From Bradyrhizobium sp. SZCCT0148 (lineage in GTDB: Bacteria; Pseudomonadota; Alphaproteobacteria; Rhizobiales; Xanthobacteraceae), in NCBI RefSeq assembly GCF_018129985.1, contig NZ_JAFCKT010000007.1, positions 186,001-250,000 on the forward strand: DNA of 64,000 nt. Reading direction: 5' to 3'. Below are positions 44,702 through 54,009 of this stretch, piece after piece (the first letter of the stretch is position 1; each line of letters opens with the position of its first letter). The notes under the pieces are model-generated. The model had not been told where the DNA came from. It was given only the letters and a program-made list of their open reading frames with translations, and searched no databases. Both the position numbers and the translations under genes were made by a program.

Positions 44702-47700
44702 TCATGAGCTGGATTTGGCTGTGGTCGGAGCTGCCTCGCGCGGCGCGCGCAAGGCGATGTAGATCGCGGGGATCACCAGCACGGTGAGCAGCGTCGACGA
44801 CGCAAGCCCGAACAGCAGCGAGATCGCCAATCCTTGAAAGATCGGATCGAGCAGGATGGTCGCAGCCCCGATCATGGCCGCAAGCGCGGTGAGCAGGATC
44901 GGCTTGAAACGGACCGCTCCGGCCTCCAGCACCACTTCGCGAAGCGTCTTGCCGTCTCCGCCGCTATGCCTGATGAAATCGACCAGCAGGATCGAATTGC
45001 GCACGATGATGCCGGCCAGCGCGATGAAGCCGATCATCGACGTCGCCGTGAACGGCGCCCCCAGCAGCCAGTGCCCGATCAGGATGCCGATCAGCGTCAG
45101 CGGAATCGGCGTCAGGATGACCAGCGGCAGACGGAAGCTCCTGAACTGGGCGACCACCAGAACGTAGATGCCAAGGATGGCCGCGCCGAAGGCTGCGCCC
45201 ATATCGCGGAAGGTGACCCAGGTGATTTCCCACTCGCCGTCCCACAGCAGCGTCGGATGCGACTCGTCCGTTGGCTGGCCGTGCAGGCTGATTGCGGGCT
45301 TCGGCAGCTTGCCCCAATCATGGGCATCAACGCGATCGGCGACCGCGAGCATGCCGTAGAGCGGCGCCTCGAAGCGCCCGGCGAGCTCGGCCATCACCAT
45401 GTCGGCGAAGCGGCCGTCGCGACGAAAGATCGTCGGCGAGCCCTGCTCCATCGTGGCCTTCACGACCTGACCGAGTTCGACCACCGTCTTGCTGCCGGGC
45501 AACGTGTTGGCCGGCACCGGCGTCGAGGCCAGCGCCTCGTCCCAGACCAGATCGCGTTTTCCCAGATGCACCGCGATCTCGATCGGGTTGCGGTCCTTGC
45601 CGCGATGCGAATAGCCGATCGAGGTCCCGCCGAACAGCGCCTGGATGGTGTCGTAGACGTCGCGCTGCTCGACGCCGAAGAATTCGAGCCGATCCTGGTC
45701 GATCGAGAGCCGCAGCCGCGGCCGCTTCTCGCCGATGGAATCGTCGATGTCGACGATGAACGGTACTTCCGCGAAGACCTTCTTGAGCTCGGCGGTGACC
45801 GCACGGCGTGTGGCTGCATCGGGACCGTAGACCTCGGCGAGCAGCGTCGACAGCACCGGCGGCCCGGGCGGCACCTCGACCACTTTGATGCTGGTACCTG
45901 CAGGAAAATCGAGCGTCTTCAGCTTCTCGCGGAGCTCAAGCGCGATCTCATGGCTGGCGCGCTTGCGCTCGCCTCGCGCGGCCAGGTTCACCTGCACCTC
46001 GCCGAACTCGGGCCTCTCCCGCAGATAATAGTGCCGCACCAGCCCGTTGAAATTGAAGGGCGCCGGCGTGCCGGCATAGGATTGCAGCGAGGTGACCTCC
46101 GGCAATTGCCGCGCAATCTCGGACGCGCCGAACAGCGTGCGCTCGGTTGCCTCCAGGCTCGCCCCCTCCGGCAGGTCGACCACAACGGCGATCTCGGACT
46201 TGTTGTCGAACGGCAGCAGCTTGACCGTCACCGACTTGGTCGCAAACAGCGTCATCGACAGCAGCGTCGCGATGCCGACGCCGAGCAGGAAGACCCAGGC
46301 CGAGCGCTTGCTCCGCACGATCGGCGTGGCGAAGCGCCGATAGAGCCGGCCGAGCCGGCCTTCATCATGCATCGCATGCGCGGAGGCCACCTCGCCCTTT
46401 GGGGCGAGCTTGAGCATGAGCCAGGGCGCGACCACCATTGCGACGAAGAACGAGAACAGCATGGCAGCCGACGCGTTGGCCGGGATCGGTGCCATATAGG
46501 GGCCCATCAGGCCCGACACGAACAGCATCGGCAGCAGCGCCGCGACCACGGTCAAGGTCGCCACGATGGTGGGGTTACCGACTTCCGCCACCGCCTCGAT
46601 CGTTGCCTGCAGGCGCGGCCTGCCGTCGCGCATGCCCCAGTGCCGCGCGATGTTCTCGACCACCACGATTGCGTCGTCGACGAGGATGCCGATGGAGAAG
46701 ATCAGCGCGAACAGGCTGACGCGGTTGATGGTGTAGCCCATGAGGTTGGCGGCGAACATCGTCAGCAGGATCGTCGTGGGAATCACGACGAAGGTCACCA
46801 GAGCCTCGCGCCAGCCGATCGCAACCGCGATCAGGATGACGATCGAGACCGTCGCGAGCCCGAGATGGAACAGCAGCTCGTTGGCCTTCTCGTTGGCGGT
46901 CTCGCCGTAGTCGCGCGTCACCGTCACCTGAATATCCTCGGGGATCAGGCGCGACTTCAAGCCTTCGAGGCGCTTGGCAATATTCTCGGACACGATGACC
47001 GCATTGGCACCGGCCCGCTTCGCCAGCGCCAGGCTGACGGCCGGCGTCCGCGCCCACTGGCCAGCGGAGTTGCGCGAATCCGTCCAGACACGATGCTCGA
47101 CGGTACTCGGGCCGACGACGACGGATGCGACATCCTTGACGTAAACCGGCCGGCCTTCGCGGCTTGTGATCAGCAGCAACCCGATATCGGGAATGCCGGA
47201 CAGCGTCTGCCCCGCCGCAACGCTCCGCACGATGCCGGCGTCGCGGACCTGCCCGGCGAGGAACGAGCGGTTGGCGTCCTTCACCTTTGCCACGAGTTGC
47301 TGCAGCGTGATCCCGAACAGCGACAGCTTCTCCGGATCGGGCTCGACCCGGATCTGTTGCGCCGCTCCGCCCGAAATATAGGTCAGGCCGATATCGTCGA
47401 CCTTCATCAGCTCCGAGCGCAGTTTGTCAGCGAGCTCGTAGAGGTCCCTGTCGGTCCAGCGGCTCGCGGCCTCCGGCTTCGGCGTCAGCGTCAAGACCGT
47501 CACCGCGACGTCGTTGATGCCCCGGCCGACGATGAGCGGCTCGGGAATGCCGACCGGAATGCGGTCGAGACTGGCGCGAATTTTCTCATGCACCCTGAGG
47601 ATGGCGTCCTCGAACTTGGTGCCGACCAGGAATCGCGCGGTGACCATCACGCGGTCGTCCTCGGTCTGGCTATAGACGTGCTCGACGCCATCGATGCCCT

Positions 47701-47929
47701 TGACGATCGATTCCAGCGGCTTGCTCACCAGCTCGACCGCGTCCGGCCCGCGCAGGCCATCGGCGTTGACGCGGATGTCCACCATGGGAACGCTGATCTG
47801 CGGCTCCTCCTCGCGCGGGATCACCACGACCGCGATCAGCCCCACCACGAGCGCGCCGATCAGGAACAGCGGGGTCAGCGGAGATGCGATGGTCGACCGG
47901 GTCAACCGTCCTGACAGACCGAGATTCAC
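44702..47929 (-). CDS. RND efflux transporter permease
   Basis: This 1075-residue inner-membrane protein is of the AcrB/RND superfamily with two large periplasmic loops and about 12 membrane segments. The TM4 Asp pair of the proton pathway is in FSIGILVDDAIVVVENIARH. The start MNLGLSGRLTRSTIASPLTP is a GTG overlapping the upstream HlyD stop as GTGA. With HlyD (47926-48960) it would form a pump; no outer-membrane factor lies nearby. The substrate is unknown; its place in a sulfide-type cluster suggests a sulfur compound or metal (inference). Confidence 0.93.
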   Translation of the reverse strand: MNLGLSGRLTRSTIASPLTPLFLIGALVVGLIAVVVIPREEEPQISVPMVDIRVNADGLRGPDAVELVSKPLESIVKGIDGVEHVYSQTEDDRVMVTARFLVGTKFEDAILRVHEKIRASLDRIPVGIPEPLIVGRGINDVAVTVLTLTPKPEAASRWTDRDLYELADKLRSELMKVDDIGLTYISGGAAQQIRVEPDPEKLSLFGITLQQLVAKVKDANRSFLAGQVRDAGIVRSVAAGQTLSGIPDIGLLLITSREGRPVYVKDVASVVVGPSTVEHRVWTDSRNSAGQWARTPAVSLALAKRAGANAVIVSENIAKRLEGLKSRLIPEDIQVTVTRDYGETANEKANELLFHLGLATVSIVILIAVAIGWREALVTFVVIPTTILLTMFAANLMGYTINRVSLFALIFSIGILVDDAIVVVENIARHWGMRDGRPRLQATIEAVAEVGNPTIVATLTVVAALLPMLFVSGLMGPYMAPIPANASAAMLFSFFVAMVVAPWLMLKLAPKGEVASAHAMHDEGRLGRLYRRFATPIVRSKRSAWVFLLGVGIATLLSMTLFATKSVTVKLLPFDNKSEIAVVVDLPEGASLEATERTLFGASEIARQLPEVTSLQSYAGTPAPFNFNGLVRHYYLRERPEFGEVQVNLAARGERKRASHEIALELREKLKTLDFPAGTSIKVVEVPPGPPVLSTLLAEVYGPDAATRRAVTAELKKVFAEVPFIVDIDDSIGEKRPRLRLSIDQDRLEFFGVEQRDVYDTIQALFGGTSIGYSHRGKDRNPIEIAVHLGKRDLVWDEALASTPVPANTLPGSKTVVELGQVVKATMEQGSPTIFRRDGRFADMVMAELAGRFEAPLYGMLAVADRVDAHDWGKLPKPAISLHGQPTDESHPTLLWDGEWEITWVTFRDMGAAFGAAILGIYVLVVAQFRSFRLPLVILTPIPLTLIGILIGHWLLGAPFTATSMIGFIALAGIIVRNSILLVDFIRHSGGDGKTLREVVLEAGAVRFKPILLTALAAMIGAATILLDPIFQGLAISLLFGLASSTLLTVLVIPAIYIALRAPREAAPTTAKSSS

Positions 47930-48960
47930 GGCTGCACCAACTGGTCACCGGCCTGGATACCCGAGAGGATTTCGAGGCCGTCGGGAAGCGAGGGCGTCGG
48001 CATATCGCGGCCGCGCTGCACTGGCACGTCGATCGTGTCGCTTCCTTTCCGGAGCTGGACGTAGTCGATGCCGAACCGCGTCGTCACATAGCTCGCAGGA
48101 ATCACGAACGCCGGCCGCGTGCCGCCGGCGATCCAGACACGCAAGCGATCACCGACGAAATATTCGCCAAGCCCCTCGACGGTCGCGTCCGCAATGACGC
48201 GCCCCTCCTCGATCTGGGGATAAACGAGGTCGATCACGCCGCGCTTCGAGGCTTCTCCCCCCAGCTCCGCGCCATCGACGCGGACCTTGTCGCCGGCCTT
48301 GAGGAAACGCGCATGGCGCTCCGGCACACGCAGCCGCAGCTTGAAGTTCTGCTCGGCCACGGTCACGATCGGGTCGCCGGCAAGCACGACGGATCCCAAT
48401 ATGATCAGCCGCTTCAACACGCGGCCGTCCGCCGGCGCGAGCACCTGGCCCTGGTTGAGCTGCTCGCTGATGACGGCACGCTCCGCAGTCTTGGCGCGCA
48501 GGCCATTGTCGGCGACATTGAGCGCAGTGCGCTGCTCGTCGAGCTTGATCCGCGGCAGGATACCCCGCTCGACCAGTCCTTCGGTCCGGGTAAAGTCGAG
48601 CTGCGCCTGCTTGGCCTGAGCCTGCAGCGCCTCGATTTGCGCGTCGAGCGATTTCATCTGCAGGACGAGCTTCTCGTCGCCGATGGCGGCGATGACTTGA
48701 CCGGCGGTGACGCGATCGCCTTCCCGGACCTTGAGCTGAACGACGGTGCCACCGATGCGGCTACGCGCGGGAACCACGCTGATGCTCTCGACGGTCGCGA
48801 AGACAGCCTTCTCATCGATGACAGGCTGCTGCGCGACGGTCAGCGTTCCCGCGGCGGCAACGGATCCCGTCGAAACTCCGATTACCGCACACGCAGTCAG
48901 AAGCCCCACGCGCGCCAGATTTTGCATAGGACACATCCACGCCATCATCGGTTTCATCAC
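47926..48960 (-). CDS. RND-type membrane fusion protein (HlyD family)
   Basis: The 344-residue periplasmic adaptor links the RND permease to an outer-membrane channel. It has an N-terminal signal/anchor (LARVGLLTACAVIGVSTGSV), a lipoyl half (GGTVVQLKVREGDRVTAGQV), a coiled-coil hairpin rich in Ala/Gln (LDAQIEALQAQAKQAQLDF) and a C-terminal beta barrel (KLRLRVPERHARFLKAGDKV). It overlaps the permease by four bases. It is downstream of the ArsR gene after 90 bases. Confidence 0.92.
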   Translation of the reverse strand: MMKPMMAWMCPMQNLARVGLLTACAVIGVSTGSVAAAGTLTVAQQPVIDEKAVFATVESISVVPARSRIGGTVVQLKVREGDRVTAGQVIAAIGDEKLVLQMKSLDAQIEALQAQAKQAQLDFTRTEGLVERGILPRIKLDEQRTALNVADNGLRAKTAERAVISEQLNQGQVLAPADGRVLKRLIILGSVVLAGDPIVTVAEQNFKLRLRVPERHARFLKAGDKVRVDGAELGGEASKRGVIDLVYPQIEEGRVIADATVEGLGEYFVGDRLRVWIAGGTRPAFVIPASYVTTRFGIDYVQLRKGSDTIDVPVQRGRDMPTPSLPDGLEILSGIQAGDQLVQP

Positions 48961-49050
48961 ACCGCGCCGCGGTGCCCTCTCATTTTCATCGACATCGGCC
49001 GACGTGTGTTGATCTCGCGCAAGGCGCGGCCGCCCGCCGTTTCCTAGGCT

Positions 49051-49371
49051 TCACTTCGTCCTTGCGGACTTCGGCGCGCAAAACACCTGATAGAGCGTCT
49101 TCAGGATCGCACGCGCCGGCTCGCTGGCGATCGAATAGAAGATCGTCTGCGCATCGCGCCTGGAGGCGACCAGGCCATCCTTGCGAAGGAGCGCAAGATG
49201 CTGGGAGACCGTCGAGTCCCGCAGGTTCAGGAACTCGGCCAGTTCGCCGACCGACCGCTCGCCGTCGATCAGCTGGCAGATGATGAGAAGACGATGACGA
49301 TTCGAGAGCGCCTTGAGCAGGTCGCTCGCCTGATCCGCCGCCCGCTCCATGATCTCGCTATCTATTTTCAT
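49051..49371 (-). CDS. ArsR-family regulator, likely SqrR/BigR-type persulfide sensor
   Basis: The 106-residue winged-helix repressor begins MKIDSEIMERAADQASDLLK. The DNA helix is LNLRDSTVSQHLALLRKDGL. Cysteines lie in LLIICQLIDGE and QVFCAPK, the positions of the two reactive cysteines of SqrR/BigR/YgaV-type persulfide sensors. The start at 49371 is used because upstream codons overlap the operator. A 16-bp palindrome directly before it suggests autoregulation. Divergent sqr and trxC-like genes fit a sulfide response (inference). Confidence 0.87.
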   Translation of the reverse strand: MKIDSEIMERAADQASDLLKALSNRHRLLIICQLIDGERSVGELAEFLNLRDSTVSQHLALLRKDGLVASRRDAQTIFYSIASEPARAILKTLYQVFCAPKSARTK

Positions 49372-49373
49372 AC

Positions 49374-49389
49374 TTGCGTATATACGCAA
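49374..49389. promoter_or_regulatory. Perfect 16-bp palindrome between arsR-type and sqr genes
   Basis: TTGCGTATATACGCAA is its own reverse complement. It lies three bases upstream of the ArsR-type start and 78 bases upstream of the sqr start, in the only gap between the two divergent units. It is the probable operator for both. The rest of 49390-49466 is AT-richer and should contain both promoters. Confidence 0.82.
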
Positions 49390-49466
49390 ATACGAATATG
49401 TAGTCAAGCGCTGCATGACAGCCGGAGCTGAACCGGTGAAGCGGCCTGATCCAACGGAGGTTACCC

Positions 49467-50753
49467 ATGGCGGAGATTGTCGTAGTCGGAGCCGGTCTGA
49501 GCGGAACGCTGATGGCCTATGAATTGCTGCCCCAGTTGAGAAAGGAGGATCGCCTCAGTGTCATCTCGCAAGGCGCGGTCTATCATTTCGTGCCCTCGAA
49601 CCCGTGGGTGGCCGTTGGCTGGCGCAAGCGCGAGGAGATCGAAATCGATCTCGCTGACGTCATGAAGCGCAAGGGGGTGCGGCTGCTGACGCAGGGCGCA
49701 AAGCGCGTCCACCCCGAGGAGAACCGTATTGATCTCGGCGACGGCACGTCGATCGACTACGATTATCTGGTCGTCGCGACCGGTCCCGAACTCGCCTTCG
49801 ACGAGATCCCCGGCCTCGGTCCGCAGGGCCACACCCAGTCGATCTGCCACGTCGATCACGCCGCGCATGCCCGCGAAGCCTTCGAGAAGCTCGCGGCCAA
49901 TCCCGGCCCGGTCGTGATCGGCGCCGTTCAGGGCGCCTCCTGCTTCGGTCCGGCCTACGAATTTCTCTTCATCCTGGAAACGGAGCTGCGCCGGCGCAAG
50001 CTGCGCGACCGGGCTCCTATGACGTTCGTCACGTCGGAGCCGTATATCGGCCATCTCGGCCTTGACGGCGTCGGGGATACCAAGGGTCTTCTGGAAAGCG
50101 AGATGCGCGAGAAGCACATCAAGTGGATCACCAATGCTCGCGTCGACAATGTCGCCCCCGGCTTGATGACGGTGGAGGAGCTTTCCGACAACGGCACGTC
50201 CCGCAAGGCCCACGAGCTGCCATTCGTCTATTCAATGATGTTGCCTGCCTTTCGCGGCGTCGAGGCAGTGCGCGGCATCGAGAAGCTGACCAATCCGCGC
50301 GGCTTCGTCATCGTCGACAAGCATCAGCAGAATCCCACCTTTCCCAACATATTTGCGGTCGGCGTCTGTGTCGCGATCGCGCCGGTCGGCGCGACACCGG
50401 TGCCGGTCGGCGTCCCCAAGACCGGCTTCATGATCGAATCCATGGTGACGGCGACTGCGATGAACATCGGCGCCCTGCTCCGCGGCAAGCCGCCGACGGC
50501 GCAGCCGACCTGGAACGCGATCTGCCTCGCCGACTTCGGCGATTCCGGCGTCGCCTTCCTCGCGCAGCCGCAGATCCCGCCGCGCAACGTCAATTGGTCC
50601 TCCAAGGGCGAATGGGTGCACCTCGCCAAGGTCGCCTTCGAGAAATACTTCCTGCGCAAGATGCGGCGCGGCGAAAGCGAACCGTTCTACGAGCGCTTCC
50701 TCCTCGACAGGCTGAACATCGCCAAGATCAAGGAGGTTCGAACCGGAACATGA
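49467..50753 (+). CDS. sqr: Sulfide:quinone oxidoreductase
   Basis: SQR oxidises sulfide to sulfane sulfur and reduces quinone at the inner membrane. The 428-residue protein has the FAD motif VVGAGLSGTLMAYELLP, FVPSNPWVAVGWRKREEIEI, SEPYIGHLGLDGVGDTKGLL and TPVPVGVPKTGFMIESMV. The three redox cysteines are C127 (QSICHVDHA), C159 (GASCFGPAYEF) and C353 (WNAICLADFGDSG), matching C128/C160/C356 of the Acidithiobacillus enzyme. The C-terminal FEKYFLRKMRRGESEPFYE helices match too. It is the first gene of the rightward unit; its stop overlaps the next start by four bases. Confidence 0.93.
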   Translation: MAEIVVVGAGLSGTLMAYELLPQLRKEDRLSVISQGAVYHFVPSNPWVAVGWRKREEIEIDLADVMKRKGVRLLTQGAKRVHPEENRIDLGDGTSIDYDYLVVATGPELAFDEIPGLGPQGHTQSICHVDHAAHAREAFEKLAANPGPVVIGAVQGASCFGPAYEFLFILETELRRRKLRDRAPMTFVTSEPYIGHLGLDGVGDTKGLLESEMREKHIKWITNARVDNVAPGLMTVEELSDNGTSRKAHELPFVYSMMLPAFRGVEAVRGIEKLTNPRGFVIVDKHQQNPTFPNIFAVGVCVAIAPVGATPVPVGVPKTGFMIESMVTATAMNIGALLRGKPPTAQPTWNAICLADFGDSGVAFLAQPQIPPRNVNWSSKGEWVHLAKVAFEKYFLRKMRRGESEPFYERFLLDRLNIAKIKEVRTGT

Positions 50754-51193
50754 GCACGACACGCCAGGTCGTCTGCGGACATTGCGGGCGCATCAATCGC
50801 CTGCCGGCCGAACGCGCACCGCAAGGTGCGCGCTGCGGCGCCTGTCACCAGCCGATGTTCGCAGGCAAGCCGATCGAGGTGAACGAAGCAGCCTTCGACC
50901 GCCATGTCGCCAGCAGCGACATTCCCGTGCTGGTCGACGTCTGGGCGCCATGGTGCGGACCCTGCCGCGCGATGGCCCCGATGTTCGAGCGCGCGGCGCA
51001 AACGCTCGAACCCGGCGTGCGGCTGTTGAAGCTGAATTCGGACAGCGCGCCCGCATTGTCGTCGCGGCTCAACATCAGCGGCATTCCGACCCTGCTGCTG
51101 ATGCACGGCGGCCGCGAGATCGCCCGCCATTCCGGCGCGATGGATACGCGCAGCATCGTCGCCTGGACCGAAACCAATCTGACCCGTTCGTAA
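50750..51193 (+). CDS. Zinc-ribbon thioredoxin (TrxC-like)
   Basis: The 147-residue thioredoxin has an N-terminal zinc ribbon (CGHCGRINRL, CGACHQP) and a thioredoxin domain with active site WAPWCGPCRAMAP. This is the thioredoxin-2 (TrxC) type, which reduces disulfides and persulfides in the cytosol. It overlaps sqr as ATGA, so they are translationally coupled. In this context it probably handles sulfane sulfur produced by SQR (inference). Confidence 0.92.
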   Translation: MSTTRQVVCGHCGRINRLPAERAPQGARCGACHQPMFAGKPIEVNEAAFDRHVASSDIPVLVDVWAPWCGPCRAMAPMFERAAQTLEPGVRLLKLNSDSAPALSSRLNISGIPTLLLMHGGREIARHSGAMDTRSIVAWTETNLTRS

Positions 51194-51218
51194 CGTCGCC
51201 AACCAAAAGGAGCCTGCC

Positions 51219-51422
51219 ATGAATGTCGACAAAGCCGTTCTCGCGTTTGCGGGATTCGTCGTCCTGCTCGGTCTCGCACTGGGCACCTATGTGAATGCGT
51301 ATTGGTATCTGCTGACGGCGTTTGCCGGGCTGAACATGTTGCAGGCCTCGTTCACGGGCTTCTGCCCGGCGGCGATCGTGTTCAGGAAGCTGGGCCTGAG
51401 CAGCGGCTGCGCGTTCTCCTGA
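51219..51422 (+). CDS. DUF2892/YgaP-C-like small membrane protein
   Basis: The 67-residue protein has two hydrophobic segments (VLAFAGFVVLLGLALGTYVN, then YWYLLTAFAGLNMLQASFTG) and ends FCPAAIVFRKLGLSSGC. It matches DUF2892, the membrane part attached to rhodanese in YgaP. The Cys in TGFCPA and near the end are typical. It follows the thioredoxin by 25 bases, preceded by AAGGAG. Its role in sulfide handling is likely but not established. Confidence 0.88.
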   Translation: MNVDKAVLAFAGFVVLLGLALGTYVNAYWYLLTAFAGLNMLQASFTGFCPAAIVFRKLGLSSGCAFS

Positions 51423-51462
51423 ACGCAACGCAGATGCAGTCAGTGATGCGGGGGAATTTGCC

Positions 51463-52899
51463 ATGACCGACGACACCTTCATCGAAGGGCCTCTCTACGA
51501 GAAGCGCAGGAAGGTCTATCCGCAATCGGTCCGCGGCCCGTTCCGCCGCATCAAATGGGCGATCCTGTGCGTCACGCTCGGGATCTATTATCTCCTGCCG
51601 TTCGTGCGCTGGAAGCGCGGACCCGGTTTGCCCGACCAGGCCGTGCTGATCGACCTGCCGCATCGCCGGTTCTATTTCTTCTTCATCGAGCTGTGGCCGC
51701 AGGAGGTGTATTATTTCACCGGTCTGCTCATCCTCGCTGCCATGATGCTGTTCCTGATGAACGCGGTCGCAGGTCGGCTGTGGTGCGGCTATCTATGCCC
51801 GCAGACGGTGTGGACCGATCTGTTCTACGCCGTGGAGCGCTGGGTCGAGGGCGATCGCCGGCAGCGCATGCAGGGCGACAAGAACTACTGGACGTTCGAC
51901 CACATCCGAAAGGTCGCGCTCAAGCACTTCCTCTGGGTCATGATCGCCTGGTGGACCGGCGGCGCCTGGGTGCTGTATTTCGACGACGCACCGACGCTGG
52001 TGAAGGAGCTCGCCACCTTCCAGGCCCCGTTCACGGCCTATCTCTGGATCGGTATCCTGACCGCGACGACCTATGTCTTCGCCGGCCACGCGCGTGAGCA
52101 GATGTGCATCTACATGTGCCCGTGGCCGCGCATCCAGGCGGCGCTGACCGACGAGTGGGCGCTCAACGTGACCTATCGCCGCGACCGGGGCGAGCCGCGC
52201 ATGTCGGTGAAGAAGGCGGAAGCGGCCCGCGCCCATGGCGGTCCCGCCGGCGACTGCGTCGACTGCCACCAGTGCATCAATGTCTGCCCGACCGGCGTGG
52301 ACATCCGCCACGGCATCCAGCTCGGCTGCATCCAGTGCGGCCTGTGCATCGACGCCTGCGACAACGTGATGAGCGAGATCGGCCGGCCCAAAGGCCTGAT
52401 CGGCTATGACACCGACATCAATATTCAACGCCGGCGCGAGGGCAAGCCGCCGATCTATCGCATCATCCGCGCCCGCACGCTGGTCTATACCGCAGCCATT
52501 GCCATCGTCGGCAGCGTCATGCTGTACACGCTGGCCACGCGCGCGACCATGGACGTCAACGTGCTTCACGAACGCAATCCGCTGTTCGTCCAGCTCTCGG
52601 ATGGCGGAGTCCGCAACGATTACACCGTCCGCATCCTCAACAAGGGCGCGCAGCGCTCTTTCGCGCTCAAGGTCTCAGGCCTGCCGGGCGCCATCGTCCG
52701 CGTCGCCGGTGTCGAGCCGGGGCCCGACGGTAACCCGCTCGTGCAGGTCGGACAGGATCAAACCCGCGAGGTCCGGATGTCTGTGCAGGTTGCTCCCGAC
52801 CGTTTGCCCAAGACGGCAGTGGATATCGGCGTGGAGATTACCGACGTCGGCAGCGGAGAGCGCGCCGATGCGCGCGATCATTTCGTGCCGAAGGAGTGA
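51463..52899 (+). CDS. ccoG: Cytochrome oxidase accessory protein CcoG (RdxA/FixG)
   Basis: The 478-residue membrane ferredoxin-like protein has several membrane helices (WAILCVTLGIYYLLPFV, LLILAAMMLFLMNAV), and polyferredoxin cysteines in CGYLCPQTVW, CIYMCPWPRIQ, CVDCHQCINVCPTGVD and CIQCGLCIDAC (two 4Fe-4S clusters). It is copper-related and helps assemble cbb3 oxidase, but no ccoNOQP genes are in the window. Forty bases after DUF2892 on the same strand, it is probably part of the sqr unit. The C-terminal 150 residues form a beta domain (GVEPGPDGNPLVQVGQDQ). Confidence 0.93.
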   Translation: MTDDTFIEGPLYEKRRKVYPQSVRGPFRRIKWAILCVTLGIYYLLPFVRWKRGPGLPDQAVLIDLPHRRFYFFFIELWPQEVYYFTGLLILAAMMLFLMNAVAGRLWCGYLCPQTVWTDLFYAVERWVEGDRRQRMQGDKNYWTFDHIRKVALKHFLWVMIAWWTGGAWVLYFDDAPTLVKELATFQAPFTAYLWIGILTATTYVFAGHAREQMCIYMCPWPRIQAALTDEWALNVTYRRDRGEPRMSVKKAEAARAHGGPAGDCVDCHQCINVCPTGVDIRHGIQLGCIQCGLCIDACDNVMSEIGRPKGLIGYDTDINIQRRREGKPPIYRIIRARTLVYTAAIAIVGSVMLYTLATRATMDVNVLHERNPLFVQLSDGGVRNDYTVRILNKGAQRSFALKVSGLPGAIVRVAGVEPGPDGNPLVQVGQDQTREVRMSVQVAPDRLPKTAVDIGVEITDVGSGERADARDHFVPKE

Positions 52900-52924
52900 A
52901 CCTCGATGCTGCGGAGCAGCCTTC

Positions 52925-53809
52925 TCAAGCCGTGAGACGTTGCAGCATCGACTGCGCGTGCGGGGCCATGACGATATCAGGCGCGAGCTGGACGGAGCTG
53001 TCGTCAACGACCTCTTCCGTCACGACGTTGAACCGGACCAAATCCGCCCGGCCGAACGCCGTCGAGATCGCGACGTCGGCGGCGTCACGGCCGCGGGCAA
53101 TGACGATCCTGCCGATGCGCGGATGGTTGTGCCGCGCATCGAACGTGTACCAGCGGCCACCGATATAAGCCTCGAACCAGGCACTGAAGTCCATCGGCGC
53201 CGGGTCGGGAGGCACCCCGATGTCGCCGAGATAGCCGGTGCAATAACGCGCTGGAATGTTCATGCAGCGGCACAGCGTCACGGCCAGATGGGCAAAGTCC
53301 CGGCATACGCCGATGCGCTCGGCATGACCTTCGGAGGCCGTGCGATCCCCGCGAGCGAATTGGTAGCCGAACTGAATGCGGTTGTGGACGTAGTCGCAAA
53401 TCGCCTGCACGCGCTGTCCGCCGCCTTCGATCGCGCCGAAGGTCGACCAGGCCAGATCCGCCAGCTTCTGGGTATCGCAATAGCGGCTGCCGAGCAGATA
53501 CACGAGCGCGTCGTCGGGCAGGTCCTGGAGTTGGACCTGAGCAGCCAACGGCGCCGCCGGCTCGGGAACGCCGGAATCTTCGATCACGAAGTCGTTGCGG
53601 ATCTCGATCAGGCCGCTTGGCGCGACCAGCCGGGTGCAGACGTTGCCGAAGGCATCGAGATAGTCCCGGGTGCCAACACCGGGCGTGGTCTGGATGGCGT
53701 GCGGGGACAGGAGATCGCCGTGCCGGGACGGATGCACGCTCAGCATCAGGATCATCGGGACGTCTTGAAGGCAGTTGAACGCAATGTCGTAGCCGGCGCG
53801 AATCTTCAA
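52925..53809 (-). CDS. Transglutaminase-like protein (cysteine protease fold)
   Basis: The 294-residue protein starts at a TTG at 53809, six bases after GAGGAG; no nearer ATG exists (the other start at 53920 adds 37 unlike residues). An N-terminal beta domain (IRAGYDIAFNCLQDVPMILM) precedes the transglutaminase core: catalytic Cys in ERIGVCRDFAHLAVTLCR, His in FSAWFEAYIGGRWYTFDA, and the Asp in the DARHNHPRIG end. Such proteins hydrolyse or transfer peptide bonds; they are often found beside ATP-grasp genes, absent here. It is divergent from a second member at 54010. Confidence 0.86.
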   Translation of the reverse strand: MKIRAGYDIAFNCLQDVPMILMLSVHPSRHGDLLSPHAIQTTPGVGTRDYLDAFGNVCTRLVAPSGLIEIRNDFVIEDSGVPEPAAPLAAQVQLQDLPDDALVYLLGSRYCDTQKLADLAWSTFGAIEGGGQRVQAICDYVHNRIQFGYQFARGDRTASEGHAERIGVCRDFAHLAVTLCRCMNIPARYCTGYLGDIGVPPDPAPMDFSAWFEAYIGGRWYTFDARHNHPRIGRIVIARGRDAADVAISTAFGRADLVRFNVVTEEVVDDSSVQLAPDIVMAPHAQSMLQRLTA

Positions 53810-54009
53810 GATCGTCTCCTCGGAGTCGTCGTTGACCTCGGCACGCCAACCCTGCCCCGGCGCATTCGTTCCGCGTCTTCGGCTGCAGCGCTGCTGAAAT
53901 GAAGGGCAATCGCGCCCCAATTTCCCTCTTTCCCATGCCGTATCCTCGAATCCCTGCTTGGACCGGGGACGAAAGCAGGGTCATATGGCCGCGGGCCAGA
54001 AGCGAGCAC

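Noticed and set aside
44834..47914. Long rightward frame of 1026 codons opposite the RND permease
   Set aside because: It is the antisense shadow of a well-supported RND gene; its translation is rich in Arg, His, Asp and Gln with no domain.
50735..50744. GGTTCGAACC-like T-loop resemblance
   Set aside because: It lies inside the sqr coding sequence and no tRNA cloverleaf can be drawn around it.
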